NCBI RefSeq assembly: GCF_900078665.2
Contig: NZ_LT546210.1
Location: 46,199-110,198 of the forward strand
Direction of reading: 5' to 3'
DNA length: 64,000 nucleotides
DNA from: Mycolicibacterium houstonense
Lineage (GTDB): Bacteria; Actinomycetota; Actinomycetes; Mycobacteriales; Mycobacteriaceae
Shown here piece after piece: positions 25,048 through 33,440 of the stretch. The notes below the pieces were generated by a model that saw nothing but the letters and a program-made list of their open reading frames with translations, was not told where the DNA came from and did no database searches. How positions within the stretch are numbered: position 1 is the first letter of the stretch; each line of letters starts with the position of its first letter. The translations under genes were made by a program, and so were the position numbers.

Positions 25048-25674
25048 TTACGGCGCGGTGTCCTTCCTGCCGGGCAGAAACGCATTGAGTACCGGCGCAA
25101 TCCAGGTTGACCTCGTGTCGAAGCCCAATTCTGCTCCGATCCGGTCGATGACCTCTTCCTGCTGAGGTGTTGGGCTGAACGCGATCTGCGCACTGCCGCC
25201 ACCGAGATAGCGCACCGCGGAGGGGTCCGCTGGGAACAGATCGTTCGTTGGAGCGGTGCTGTACCGCGACTCCTTGATGATGTCAGCGAGCTTTCCGTCC
25301 TTGTGGTGCTGGCTGATCGCCTCCAACACCACGTGCAAGTTGGTCGACTTCGCGGAGTGTCGGTAGTTCTCGAACCGCTTTTTGACTCCAGGACTGACAT
25401 AGACCGCGCTGGTTGGCTTTGTCCGGGTACGCGGCCGGCCTGGCTTCCGCGCAGCAGGTTTCGGCTCCGGTGTGGGTTCCGGTACTGCCCTCACCGGGGG
25501 CTCGTCCAGGTCCGGCACGCGCGGTGCTGCCGGTCGATCCGGCACAGGGGTCAGCGGAGCAGCAGGCGGATCACCCACGAGGCCGGCCAGACCAGAGCCG
25601 CGGCTCTTTGTTGGTTTGGTGATGTCGCCGAGATTCTCTGCGGGCAGCTGTTGCGGGGTCAAGCTCATGGCCAT
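25048..25674 (-). CDS. ParB-like partition adaptor
   Basis: This 208-aa protein starts with a Pro-rich arm of about 85 residues, then a basic patch (RKPGRPRTRTKPTSAVYVSP) and a helical domain (VKKRFENYRHSAKSTNLHVV, then LEAISQHH). A C-terminal domain follows, containing PTPQQEEVIDRIGAELGF. It follows parA with a 10-nt overlap, which is the parAB arrangement. No classical ParB/Srx CTPase motif is seen, so it is likely the actinobacterial plasmid type of centromere-binding protein. The ATG at 25674 could be replaced by the one 6 nt later. Convergent with rep; the 18-bp hairpin separates them. Confidence 0.72.
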   Translation of the reverse strand: MAMSLTPQQLPAENLGDITKPTKSRGSGLAGLVGDPPAAPLTPVPDRPAAPRVPDLDEPPVRAVPEPTPEPKPAARKPGRPRTRTKPTSAVYVSPGVKKRFENYRHSAKSTNLHVVLEAISQHHKDGKLADIIKESRYSTAPTNDLFPADPSAVRYLGGGSAQIAFSPTPQQEEVIDRIGAELGFDTRSTWIAPVLNAFLPGRKDTAP

Positions 25675-26645
25675 ACTCCTTCTTCGATCATGTCGGCACG
25701 GGTCTGCGATCCACGTCTGAGAATCTCGCCTGTCAGTTCTGCGAAGTCCTCGGCAACTCCGGCAGATGTCTTGCTGACGACGGCATTGGCGTCGGCCTTC
25801 CCCTTTCGGATCGCCGACCGCGAGGGATTGTTCGCGATTTGCAACTCGAGTTCGTGGGCCAACCGACCGAACTTGGGCACGTCTCTGCCAACTGCTTCCG
25901 AATGGCGAATGAAGGACTTGAACATCACGTCCTCGTTCTGGCCCAGGTCCGCTGCAACATTCTTACCGTGCTCCTCGCGGATCTTCCGCGACGAGCCACC
26001 TGACGCAAACACAAAGCAGCCCAGCAGCATCACGTATGGATTGAGCTCTCGCATCGCCCTCAGATCGCCGGCCAACTCTCGCAGCCCAGTCCTCGACAGG
26101 TCATCAGTCTTCATCGGAACAACCACGAACCGTGCCGCGCACAGGGCTGCCTGAAGCAGCAACTGGTTCTCCGGCGGCGAGTCAATGAAGATCACCCCGT
26201 ACTGATGACTGATCTGCTGAAGTGCCACCGCCAGCGACATCAATACCTGTTTGGCCGCTTGCGGATTCCCCATTTCGGCTGCCAACACCGGTGCGATACG
26301 GCGGACATACGGACCACCAGGCACCACATCAAGCCCTGGCCGCACATCACGAACCGGACTCAGCGCAGCCCCAGCGGTGATCGCGCTGTACAGGTTCCTG
26401 CCTTTGTCGTCGGCCTCCGAGTTGGCGAAGCCCAACATGTTCGCGACGTTGCCCTGACCGTTCAGATCGACCAGGAGAACGCGGGCACCATCAGAGGCGA
26501 CGAGAGCGGCGCCGTGTGTGGAACACGTTGTTTTGCCCACCCCGCCCTTGCCGTTCGCGTACAGGTAAACATTGCCGAGCTTGCTCCAATTGACCGCGGG
26601 TTCTACCAGCCCAGATTCACCCCAAGCGGCTACGCTACTAGTCAT
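25665..26645 (-). CDS. parA: ParA plasmid partition ATPase
   Basis: This 326-aa protein has a full deviant Walker A (NGKGGVGKTT, residues 31-40), a Walker A' (VLLVDLNGQGN) and a Walker B region (VIFIDSPPENQ). This is standard for ParA ATPases that move plasmid copies over the nucleoid. The length fits small ParA proteins without an N-terminal HTH. It is followed by the overlapping parB-like gene. The promoter and the centromere are expected in the non-coding stretch upstream (26646 onward), where 12-bp-spaced repeats occur. It is distinct from EspI, which lacks the partition context. Confidence 0.93.
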   Translation of the reverse strand: MTSSVAAWGESGLVEPAVNWSKLGNVYLYANGKGGVGKTTCSTHGAALVASDGARVLLVDLNGQGNVANMLGFANSEADDKGRNLYSAITAGAALSPVRDVRPGLDVVPGGPYVRRIAPVLAAEMGNPQAAKQVLMSLAVALQQISHQYGVIFIDSPPENQLLLQAALCAARFVVVPMKTDDLSRTGLRELAGDLRAMRELNPYVMLLGCFVFASGGSSRKIREEHGKNVAADLGQNEDVMFKSFIRHSEAVGRDVPKFGRLAHELELQIANNPSRSAIRKGKADANAVVSKTSAGVAEDFAELTGEILRRGSQTRADMIEEGVWP

Positions 26646-28098
26646 GCGGGCGCCTCACTCTGCGTTGATCGGGAGTCCATTGCGTGCGCCGCACTGCAAC
26701 CCATCGGGTGCTGTCCGCCACGCGTTTCCGTGCGGGTCAAAGTCTATGGCTCTGGACGCGACGCGCCATTCGACACCACGCCGCGCGCATCGCCCATCAG
26801 TAAGTGCTGGGCACGCTATGGCGCACCGTTGCGGCAGGCATTGCGGAGGCCACAGCAAACAGCACTCGGTCCCGGGCATCGTTCGTGGCCCCGCTCGCGA
26901 TACCGGCTGGCGTCCGGCCCGGAGCTGCGGTACGGACGCCGCGTCGCGCACCTGTCTGCGCCTGTCTTCCGGTGTCGCAACGGGTGTGGTGCACCGCCAA
27001 TTGTGCGATCGGTGCACACGCGCGATGTCTCGCACTCTGCCTAATGCGTCCAATAACTGCATGTCAGATGCTGCGCCGTGCACGTTCCCGCATCTCCTCC
27101 GGTATGGGTCGCAATACCTGACCGGATACCTGCCTCAATACCTGGAAGGAAACCATGCTCTCAATAGTGCGCGGTATTGATCGCGATGCTTCCTGTGTGG
27201 CACTGGTCGCCACTCTGCCGCAACCGGTGCACCGTGTTGTCGCGGTTGACAGCAACCATGTACGCGCCACCGTGGCGGACACAGTGGCGCGATTCGTTGC
27301 GCCCGAAACCTGGTCGAAAATTCGTTTCATCGTTGGGCGTGTCGCGCGTTGCGTTGTCTGCACCGAGCCGTGCAGCGGCGTTATGACGCAGACCTCGGTC
27401 GATACACGTATCTCAACGCCGTGCGTCGCAACACACGAAATGCATTGCACAGCATCACCACTTATGTCGCTCTCTGCACGCCGACATATGCGCATACCGA
27501 TCAATCGCGCGGCTCTGCCTAGAACACGTCCGCATGTGAGCAGTGCAATCCACAACCGTGCATCGAAACCCGTTGTCCGACATACGTCCAGCACTGTCAA
27601 CAGTGGTATCTAGCTCACAGCGCCGAAGCGCACTAGATCGGACACGGGTGAATCAGCTGCGCCCGCAACGCGATACAAGACGGGCGCCGAAGCTGTGTAC
27701 ACGACACGGCGCCAAACTGCGTAATCGACCCAGTTGTCAATCCGTGCCCGTGCCGGTGCATTCACCCCAGCCAACGTGGCGAGCGCACCGGGCCATCCAT
27801 ATCCTCTGGCCGGTGATCGCTCTCACTTGCTGCCGCCCTGACCTGGGCATTTGCAGGCGAACCACCAGCGGAACCACCGAAGCGACACACGTTTCTGCCC
27901 CTAGCTGCCCGTCTGGCTGAAGAACCCCGTCCATAGGCGGTATCTATCCGGGAAGGTCCAGTTCGGGGCTCAGCAGGCACCGCAGCGGCTTCTCCCAGGT
28001 CGCAGACAGCGTCTCAGCCCATACGGCGCTGTGTGCCCAGCAGCGGGGGATAGGCCGAAGCATTCAAGAGTGAGGGCGGACGGCTTCCCAAATCTGAG
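26646..28098. other. Non-coding region upstream of parA, candidate centromere/origin/transfer region
   Basis: About 1.45 kb shows no convincing gene on either strand. Short frames exist, but none has codon bias or a recognisable motif. It holds iteron-like repeats at 27114-27144 and several purine-pyrimidine alternating tracts, for example 27012-27024, 27257-27267 and 27484-27497. A frame at 27155-27613 begins after GGAAGGAAACC but encodes an unconvincing protein. Placement between parA and the first hydrolase gene makes parS, oriV or oriT the natural guesses. Confidence 0.55.
27114..27144. repeat. Three iteron-like ATACCTG repeats at exact 12-bp spacing
   Basis: ATACCTG occurs at 27114-27120, 27126-27132 and 27138-27144, a regular 12-bp period. 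Inverted partners are nearby: GGTAT at 27101-27105 and GGTATT at 27173-27178. The array lies about 470 bp upstream of parA and could be a ParB-like or Rep binding array. Confidence 0.6.
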
Positions 28099-28789
28099 TT
28101 CGGTGAAGTTGGGGTGGGTGTTGGAGGTTGGTGGTGGTGTTCGTTCATACTGCGGGGCATGTCACTTGATGCGCTTGTGGCCGAGGCCGGCCAGGTGCTC
28201 GGTGACGCGCGCAAGATGTTCGGCCCGGCGCCGACGGCCGGCGGATGGTCGAGCACACCGGCGCTGAGCGCTGGTAAGGACAGTTTGGCCCAGGCCGGGG
28301 GAGTGCTGGCGGGGTGGGGCGGGGCGAGCGCGACGACGCATCTGTCGGCCAGCGGCGGTCGTGTGGTGGCTCTGGACAATGTGATCGGCGCTGATCGAGG
28401 AACTGCGCCGGGTTTCACGGGGGCGGCCCAGACCTCTCAGTCTGGTGGTGGCGGGATGGACGACGTCAACGCCGACACGCGTAGGGGAGTGGCTGCGATT
28501 GCTCCCAGCACCGACACCCCGGCCGGTAAGACCCAGTTGGTCAACCATCTGCAGTCCCAGCTCGACCGTGCCAAAGCGTTGCTCAAGGTTTCCGAGTCAC
28601 GCAACGTGATGTTGGCCAATGCGATTCGCAGCGCTGCAGGAGGCTATGGCGGCGGTATGCCGATGGGTGGCGGCATGGGTGGCCCGATGGGCGGCGGGAT
28701 GCCCATGGGCGGCGGGGGAATGGGCGGTGGTGGACTACCCGGCCTCGGCGGCGCCGGCCTGATCCCCAACCTCTCCGCCTTCACCCGCA
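28099..28789 (+). repeat. 691-bp direct repeat, copy 1
   Basis: This segment is repeated at 35195-35885 (offset 7096) with no difference found in the lines compared by eye; all encoded frames match. It contains the promoter region, ribosome site and the first 210 codons of the hydrolase gene. It ends within the Gly/Met-rich linker, right before the catalytic domains diverge. The two copies flank 6.4 kb of unique DNA. Confidence 0.93.
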
Positions 28790-29241
28790 ACAGCTCGTCC
28801 CGGCGGGTTTCATCCTCGTCGGCCTCTAGTTTGAATCTTCGAACGCCGGTGCCGTCAGGCCCGGGCACCGAAGCGTTCCGCGCCGCGGTACGACACGCCC
28901 TCGACATCAAGGGCATCACCAACCCGCGAGCGCGCGCCTACTGGGAAAACGGCATGATGGTCGTCGCCGACCGCGAGTCGGACTTCAACAACCGCGCGGT
29001 CAACAACTCTGACTCGAACGCCCAGAACGGCGATCCCTCCGCAGGCACTCTGCAGTTCATCAAGGCCACATTCGACGCCTACCACGAACCAGGTACCTCA
29101 ACCGACCGTAGCGACAACGTCGCTCAAGCTGCGGCCTTCATCAACTACGCGATGGGCCGCTATGGCGTTAGTCCCGACGGGCATGACCTGGCCGCCAAGA
29201 TCCAACAGGCCGACCCGACGAGACCGCCGAAAGGCTACTGA
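28159..29241 (+). CDS. DUF4226-type protein with C-terminal lytic transglycosylase (SLT-like) domain
   Basis: This 360-aa protein begins MSLDALVAEAGQVLGDARKM and contains the block PSTDTPAGKTQLVNHLQSQL (about 113-132). A Gly/Met-rich linker of about 45 residues follows. From residue 235 it carries a lysozyme-like transglycosylase domain: ALDIKGI, then VADRESDFNNRAVNNSDSNA with the likely catalytic Glu near 272, then GTLQFIKATFDAY. It should cleave peptidoglycan glycan strands, perhaps to open the wall for plasmid transfer. There is no Sec signal peptide; the N-terminal half may be an ESX export module, as other DUF4226 proteins are ESX-linked. The N-terminal 210 residues are identical to the protein at 35255. 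The ATG at 28159 was chosen because an earlier one at 28114 lies in the conserved upstream region. Confidence 0.85.
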   Translation: MSLDALVAEAGQVLGDARKMFGPAPTAGGWSSTPALSAGKDSLAQAGGVLAGWGGASATTHLSASGGRVVALDNVIGADRGTAPGFTGAAQTSQSGGGGMDDVNADTRRGVAAIAPSTDTPAGKTQLVNHLQSQLDRAKALLKVSESRNVMLANAIRSAAGGYGGGMPMGGGMGGPMGGGMPMGGGGMGGGGLPGLGGAGLIPNLSAFTRNSSSRRVSSSSASSLNLRTPVPSGPGTEAFRAAVRHALDIKGITNPRARAYWENGMMVVADRESDFNNRAVNNSDSNAQNGDPSAGTLQFIKATFDAYHEPGTSTDRSDNVAQAAAFINYAMGRYGVSPDGHDLAAKIQQADPTRPPKGY

Positions 29242-29701
29242 CACAACCGATTCATTGTCGTGGTTGTCGGTTGCCATTCTCGACGGCGCGTTGCCATTTG
29301 AGGTGGCGCGGCTTGGCGCGTGCGCCATCTGGATGGCAAGAGGGCTGACGGATACCGGGTTCCTGGTCGCGACGGTGCCGCGTTCGCAGCGTAGGGCCAG
29401 ATGCCCTGGAACCTGTCGCGACACTCATGACAATGAGGTTGACCTTGCGTGCTGAGTGGTTGGCACGGAGGTACTCACGACGTGCTCCCGGATCATCGCT
29501 GAGGTGCTGCCCACTGCGACGCCGTTTTCGATCTCCTTGATCCCCGCGGGAGCGCCAGTGGTGGAGTATTGGATATACCCTGCATCCCCTGGGTCCGAGG
29601 AACCCGTGCACCTCACCGTCGGTGACTTTCGGATTCCGGCTGACCCGGCAGTGAACCGACCACCGTGAGATCGACCAGCAGAAAGTCACGAACTATTCGC
29701 C
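29242..29701. other. 460-bp gap with no supported gene
   Basis: Between the transglycosylase gene and the unknown 297-aa gene I find only short, unconvincing frames on both strands and no clear terminator or repeat. It may hold the promoter of the next gene. It marks the left edge of the accessory cargo inserted between the two 691-bp repeats. Confidence 0.5.
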
Positions 29702-30595
29702 ATGACCAAGAGAAAAAGCGGGCAGAAGCAGCCGGCGGGGAAATACGCCCCGCAGGCGATTAGCGACGAGGACTTTGTTGCCGGTGCTATTGCGCTGGGC
29801 CAGAGGCTAACGCGCCATCTGTCAGCGTTGGAGAGCGGTGAGCCGGGCGCGGTCGCCGATGTGGCAGCGGTGCTACGGACGCTAATCGCCAGGGGTGAAG
29901 GCGATGACGTTATCCGAAAGCTGTGCAAAAGGAAACGTGTGCCCCTACCTGATGTGCTGGTCACGACCGCCGCAAATGATGCTCCGTCAGTCGTACTCTC
30001 TGCCGGCGCCATACCGGTGACGCCGGAGGACCACGACCATCCGCACCAGATCGCAACGCGTATGGTCAGGTTCGACGTGTGGTCAGACATGACGGCTTTG
30101 GTCGTTCGCGGGGGAAATCCGCGCAGGGCGAACAATTGGGACCGTGTTATCTCAATGTACGCCAACACCTTTGGTTCGCACTTGAGCGGAACGATACCTT
30201 CGACGCTATTAGAGACGTCATCGATAATGAGTGGCGAACTGGACCTGGGAGAGTATCTTATCTTCTGCGCGGGCATCGTCGCTGAGAGTGCACTCAACCA
30301 GGTGTTGGATGCGTTGGCTGAAAAGCCGATTATTGTGCCCCACAAGCAAGGTCGGAAGCCGAATCCGTTAGCCCACTTGACGCTTCGAGACGACGTTCGC
30401 GGCGTTGGCGAACCCGAACTAGAGCTCGCATTCATGCCGGCAGGCCTCAAAATTGGCGACGATGAGATCGACGTCCTGAAACTTCATTTCGCGGACCGAT
30501 ACATGAAGGCCTCGTACCACCGAAAATCGGACGGGAAAGTATATGGGAGGATGACGTACTCGCAGCAAGTCCCGGAATGGTGGATTCATCAGTGA
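29702..30595 (+). CDS. Unknown 297-aa cargo protein
   Basis: I do not recognise this protein. It starts with a basic Lys/Arg/Gln tail (MTKRKSGQKQPAGKYAPQ), then a helical region to residue 90. A central part contains HDHPHQIATRMVRFDVWSDM and a helix around LGEYLIFCAGIVAESALNQV. The C-terminal third has DDEIDVLKLHFADRYMKASY. There is no signal peptide and no certain transmembrane helix. Codon use is less GC-rich than in the flanking hydrolase genes, suggesting separate acquisition. It is the first gene of the cargo between the direct repeats and stands alone on the plus strand. Confidence 0.65.
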   Translation: MTKRKSGQKQPAGKYAPQAISDEDFVAGAIALGQRLTRHLSALESGEPGAVADVAAVLRTLIARGEGDDVIRKLCKRKRVPLPDVLVTTAANDAPSVVLSAGAIPVTPEDHDHPHQIATRMVRFDVWSDMTALVVRGGNPRRANNWDRVISMYANTFGSHLSGTIPSTLLETSSIMSGELDLGEYLIFCAGIVAESALNQVLDALAEKPIIVPHKQGRKPNPLAHLTLRDDVRGVGEPELELAFMPAGLKIGDDEIDVLKLHFADRYMKASYHRKSDGKVYGRMTYSQQVPEWWIHQ

Positions 30596-30828
30596 TGCGG
30601 GTGTTGGATTCCGTTGCCGCAGATCGTCCTGAATCAATCCGTGGTTCATCCGACGCAGACACGCTTTCCAGCGGCCCGATGGCCGTCTTGCGGCGGGTCG
30701 ATTTCTTCGAAACTAGGCGGATGGCGAAGGCGCATTCCCTGCCGCATGAGTCTTGCGTGGGCTGTCCGTGAAGACTGCAGATAGTTCTGAACGCCAATAC
30801 TGGGCGGCTGGCAGCGGTCTACGATTCG

Positions 30829-31644
30829 GTGGTGGCAATCGTTCGAAATTCGGCGACCCGGATTCTGGCACCCTACGAGAGCGCTTACCCTGCAGTTCTG
30901 TCCGCGATGCAAGCGGTCGGGATCGAGGTGCCAACGCCGGCCAACCCGATCGTTGGTGAATCCAAACGCTCGCTGCGGAAGAACCGCTGGGCCGCAACGG
31001 TGACTGCGGCCGTGCGTCCAGAGACAGACGCAACCACCGTGATCGACTGGTCTGTGGACATGTTCGGCGACAAACACCACAACGTACTTGCCGAGATCCT
31101 GGAGGCAACCACTATCCCGATCGACGACCTGGGCGTCGGTGAGGCCCTGAACCGTCTAGGCAAGATGGGCCGCTTCTTCGGTCACCTCGAAGCAGGTGCC
31201 CTCGCCAACTACGTTCACCTCGATGAGCGCGTCGTTGAGCTCGCTCAGGGCCTCTACCGGGACCGCCAGGGAATGCTGGTCCTGACTACGCAGCGCTTGT
31301 TCTTCTTCGACAAGAGCCTGCTGGGCGCGAAAGTTGAGGAGTTCGACTTCTCGTCCATCGGGTCGGTGGGCTTTTCGAAAAGATTGGGCGGCGAGGCGAT
31401 CGATATCTCGATGTCGGGACGCTCTGCTCAGATCAGCCAGGTCGCGCACGGTCGAGCCGAGACGTTCATCGCGGCGTTCCGCGCCATACGATCCGGCGCA
31501 CCGACCACGAACACGCAGTCAGCCCCAGCACCAACACCAGATCTGGCTGGTCAGATCCGCAAGCTTGCCGAGCTGCGCGATGCCGGGATTCTCACTGACG
31601 ACGAGTTCGTCGAGAAGAAGGCCGAACTCCTCGCACGCATGTGA
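30829..31644 (+). CDS. PH-like (YokE type) domain protein with C-terminal SHOCT motif
   Basis: This 271-aa protein has three parts. An N-terminal region of about 100 residues has no clear match. A bacterial pleckstrin-homology-like core (about 120-220) has alternating strands: GMLVLTTQRLFFFDKSLLGA, then VEEFDFSSIGSVGFSKRLGG and AIDISMSGRSAQISQV. The last 35 residues form a SHOCT motif (IRKLAELRDAGILTDDEFVE, then KKAELLARM). PH-SHOCT proteins are common in actinobacterial and phage genomes; SHOCT is an oligomerisation tail. The specific role is unknown. It is monocistronic within the cargo. Confidence 0.78.
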   Translation: MVAIVRNSATRILAPYESAYPAVLSAMQAVGIEVPTPANPIVGESKRSLRKNRWAATVTAAVRPETDATTVIDWSVDMFGDKHHNVLAEILEATTIPIDDLGVGEALNRLGKMGRFFGHLEAGALANYVHLDERVVELAQGLYRDRQGMLVLTTQRLFFFDKSLLGAKVEEFDFSSIGSVGFSKRLGGEAIDISMSGRSAQISQVAHGRAETFIAAFRAIRSGAPTTNTQSAPAPTPDLAGQIRKLAELRDAGILTDDEFVEKKAELLARM

Positions 31645-31728
31645 TCAAGTAACTCCCGTGTCTGCGCACACCACGGCGCACCAATCACCAATCCGGGACA
31701 AGCGAGAGCCGACATGAGGGCGGCAACG

Positions 31729-32103
31729 CTACGACTCGGCGCACATAAAATTGGTGCCTGCCGCGGAACTGAAGGCGCCTCGCACATATGAATCGGCTTC
31801 GCTCGCCGTGATGTGGTAGCGCGCGATCAATTTGTTGGCGATGGTTAAGGCATCTGTCTCACCGGAGTTGACCATCGCGCAAGCGTCGCGTCGGGCGCCG
31901 AGTGAGCGATCGTTTCCAGGATCCGCGATATAAGTTCCGCCTACACCTGGGCAACCGGACTGGTCGTAGTTTTCCCCATCGCCGCAGTGCGGGTTCGGGA
32001 TGGCATTCGCAGCCGGCGCAGCGACGATGAAGCCCGCCATCAGCAGGCCTGCCACGATCGACGTTACAGCGCCGATACCGCTGCTCAATCTGATCTGTCG
32101 CAC
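31729..32103 (-). CDS. Small secreted DUF732-like protein
   Basis: This 124-aa protein begins with a Sec signal peptide: basic start VRQIRLSSG, hydrophobic core AVTSIVAGLLMAGFIVA, cleavage near APAANA. The mature part has four Cys and a helical C-terminus (DALTIANKLIARYHITASEA, then YVRGAFSSAAGTNFMC) like DUF732 proteins common in mycobacteria. The GTG at 32103 gives the best signal peptide; the frame stays open upstream with further possible starts near 32202. It lies between the PH-SHOCT gene and the TnsA-like gene. Function unknown. Confidence 0.72.
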   Translation of the reverse strand: MRQIRLSSGIGAVTSIVAGLLMAGFIVAAPAANAIPNPHCGDGENYDQSGCPGVGGTYIADPGNDRSLGARRDACAMVNSGETDALTIANKLIARYHITASEADSYVRGAFSSAAGTNFMCAES

Positions 32104-32300
32104 AGGGACACCGTATCGTCCGCCAAGCGGATCGATCGCTGAATGAGCTCCCAGAATTCGCGCGCAAGGCGGGTCCACGGGTCCCGTTTTAGGATCCGCC
32201 ATCTTGATGGCAGAACGCATCCGCCAACTCCGTGGCAACGCGGGGAAACATGCAGTTCAGGGCGTCGTCGCCGTCGTCGCCCGCCATCGAAAATGGCAGC

Positions 32301-33359
32301 CTACAGTGCTGGTGTTGTGCTGCCGGTTGGGATGCCGTATCGGTCAGTCCACACCAGCCAGCCCCATCCGCGGCTGTGCGCGAAACTGCGTCCGGCGTCG
32401 AACTTGTTCTGATTCACCGCGTACCCGACCTCGTAGATCGGCTTCACCTCAATCAGCACCGTGCGGCCATCGCGCAGTTGTGCCACGACATCGGGGTAGT
32501 ACGGCCTTGCATGACCGCCCCACTGGTAAGGGACACGTACGGGTTGTTCTTGAAATGTTTCCACCAAGGAGCTGTCGTTCAAGATGCGCAACAGCCGCGC
32601 CTCGAACCGGCTATCCCAGGCGGCGTCGCGGCCCAGCTTGTCGAGAAATGTTGCGCCGCGTCCTTCTTCATCGATATCTACGCGGCGAGCCGCGTGGCTG
32701 GGAATCGGGAAGGGGGACATGGTGGTGTCGGCCGGCCACTCGACGTGACTGAGCCAGCGTTGCAGGTGTGAGGTGGCGTAGGTGTCGGCTACGACCGCTT
32801 TGCGCTCAATGCGCTCTAGCTCTCGCAGCCGATGGCGAACTCTCCCGACTCGGGAGCGGACCTCGTTGGCAAGCTGTTTGGCGTCGGACACCCGATGCCC
32901 GGCGAGGCGTAATTTCATGACTGCGAAACTCTTTGTCAACGGGCCGGTCTCGGTCGCGCATGCCTCCAGAGCGAGCCGCCGAACAACTGGCTCAACATCT
33001 GCGGCGGGACCGTACCGCTCAGTCAACGTATCGCGGGCATTTCTATCCTCCACAGACTTGAGAGCCCGGCCGGCCACTCGCATCACGGAACGGTCGACGA
33101 GTTGGCGGACCCGCTCGCGTGATATCCCATGTTGGTCGCCGATCTCCTGCAAGGTGGCGCGATCCTGGCCGTCTAGGCCGAATCGGGCCGTCAAGATGCT
33201 GCGCTCGTAGTCATCGCGGGAGTAGCGGCTCAGCATCGAGGACACCAGCTCGTGGACCGGTGCGACGTCGCAGCCCAGCTCATCGAGCCAGACGCAGAAA
33301 GGATCGACGTCACCGGGATGTGCCAGCGGCGGTGGAGACAACGGCTGACGGCAGGCCAT
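32301..33359 (-). CDS. Sigma-70 region-4-type HTH fused to a TnsA-like PD-(D/E)XK nuclease
   Basis: This 352-aa protein has an N-terminal sigma region-4 fold at residues 52-96 (LTARFGLDGQDRATLQEIGD, then QHGISRERVRQLVDRSVMRV). A helical middle of about 130 residues follows. The C-terminal nuclease (about 240-345) has Glu253, Asp290 in YYPDVVAQL, Glu304 and Lys306 in IEVKP, and QNKF just after. The order Glu, Asp, ExK and the basic helix recall TnsA and related restriction-like endonucleases. The sigma part probably serves as a DNA-binding domain, not a transcription factor. It is encoded downstream of, and on the same strand as, another PD-(D/E)XK-type gene, 81 nt away. No transposon core genes are nearby, so a defence role is more likely than transposition. 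Confidence 0.75.
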   Translation of the reverse strand: MACRQPLSPPPLAHPGDVDPFCVWLDELGCDVAPVHELVSSMLSRYSRDDYERSILTARFGLDGQDRATLQEIGDQHGISRERVRQLVDRSVMRVAGRALKSVEDRNARDTLTERYGPAADVEPVVRRLALEACATETGPLTKSFAVMKLRLAGHRVSDAKQLANEVRSRVGRVRHRLRELERIERKAVVADTYATSHLQRWLSHVEWPADTTMSPFPIPSHAARRVDIDEEGRGATFLDKLGRDAAWDSRFEARLLRILNDSSLVETFQEQPVRVPYQWGGHARPYYPDVVAQLRDGRTVLIEVKPIYEVGYAVNQNKFDAGRSFAHSRGWGWLVWTDRYGIPTGSTTPAL

Positions 33360-33440
33360 GGGATCAAACGGTAGCGGTGACTTCCGACATGCGGTGGCCG
33401 GTAGAGGTGGTTCAGCGGCAACGGGTCATCCGCGCCTGCA

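Noticed and set aside
27155..27613. 152-codon plus-strand frame after GGAAGGAAACC in the non-coding region
   Set aside because: The ribosome-like site is attractive, but third positions are not biased, Cys/Met/His content is odd, and no domain is seen. It overlaps the repeat-bearing region more likely to be cis-acting.
29242..29701. Transposase remnant in the gap after the transglycosylase gene
   Set aside because: A short minus-strand frame looked vaguely like a truncated protein, but no transposase motif, inverted repeats or target duplication could be found.
32301..33359. Tn7-like transposon based on the TnsA-like domain
   Set aside because: No TnsB-type integrase, TnsC ATPase, TniQ or end repeats were seen nearby, and the sigma4 fusion is unlike TnsA.
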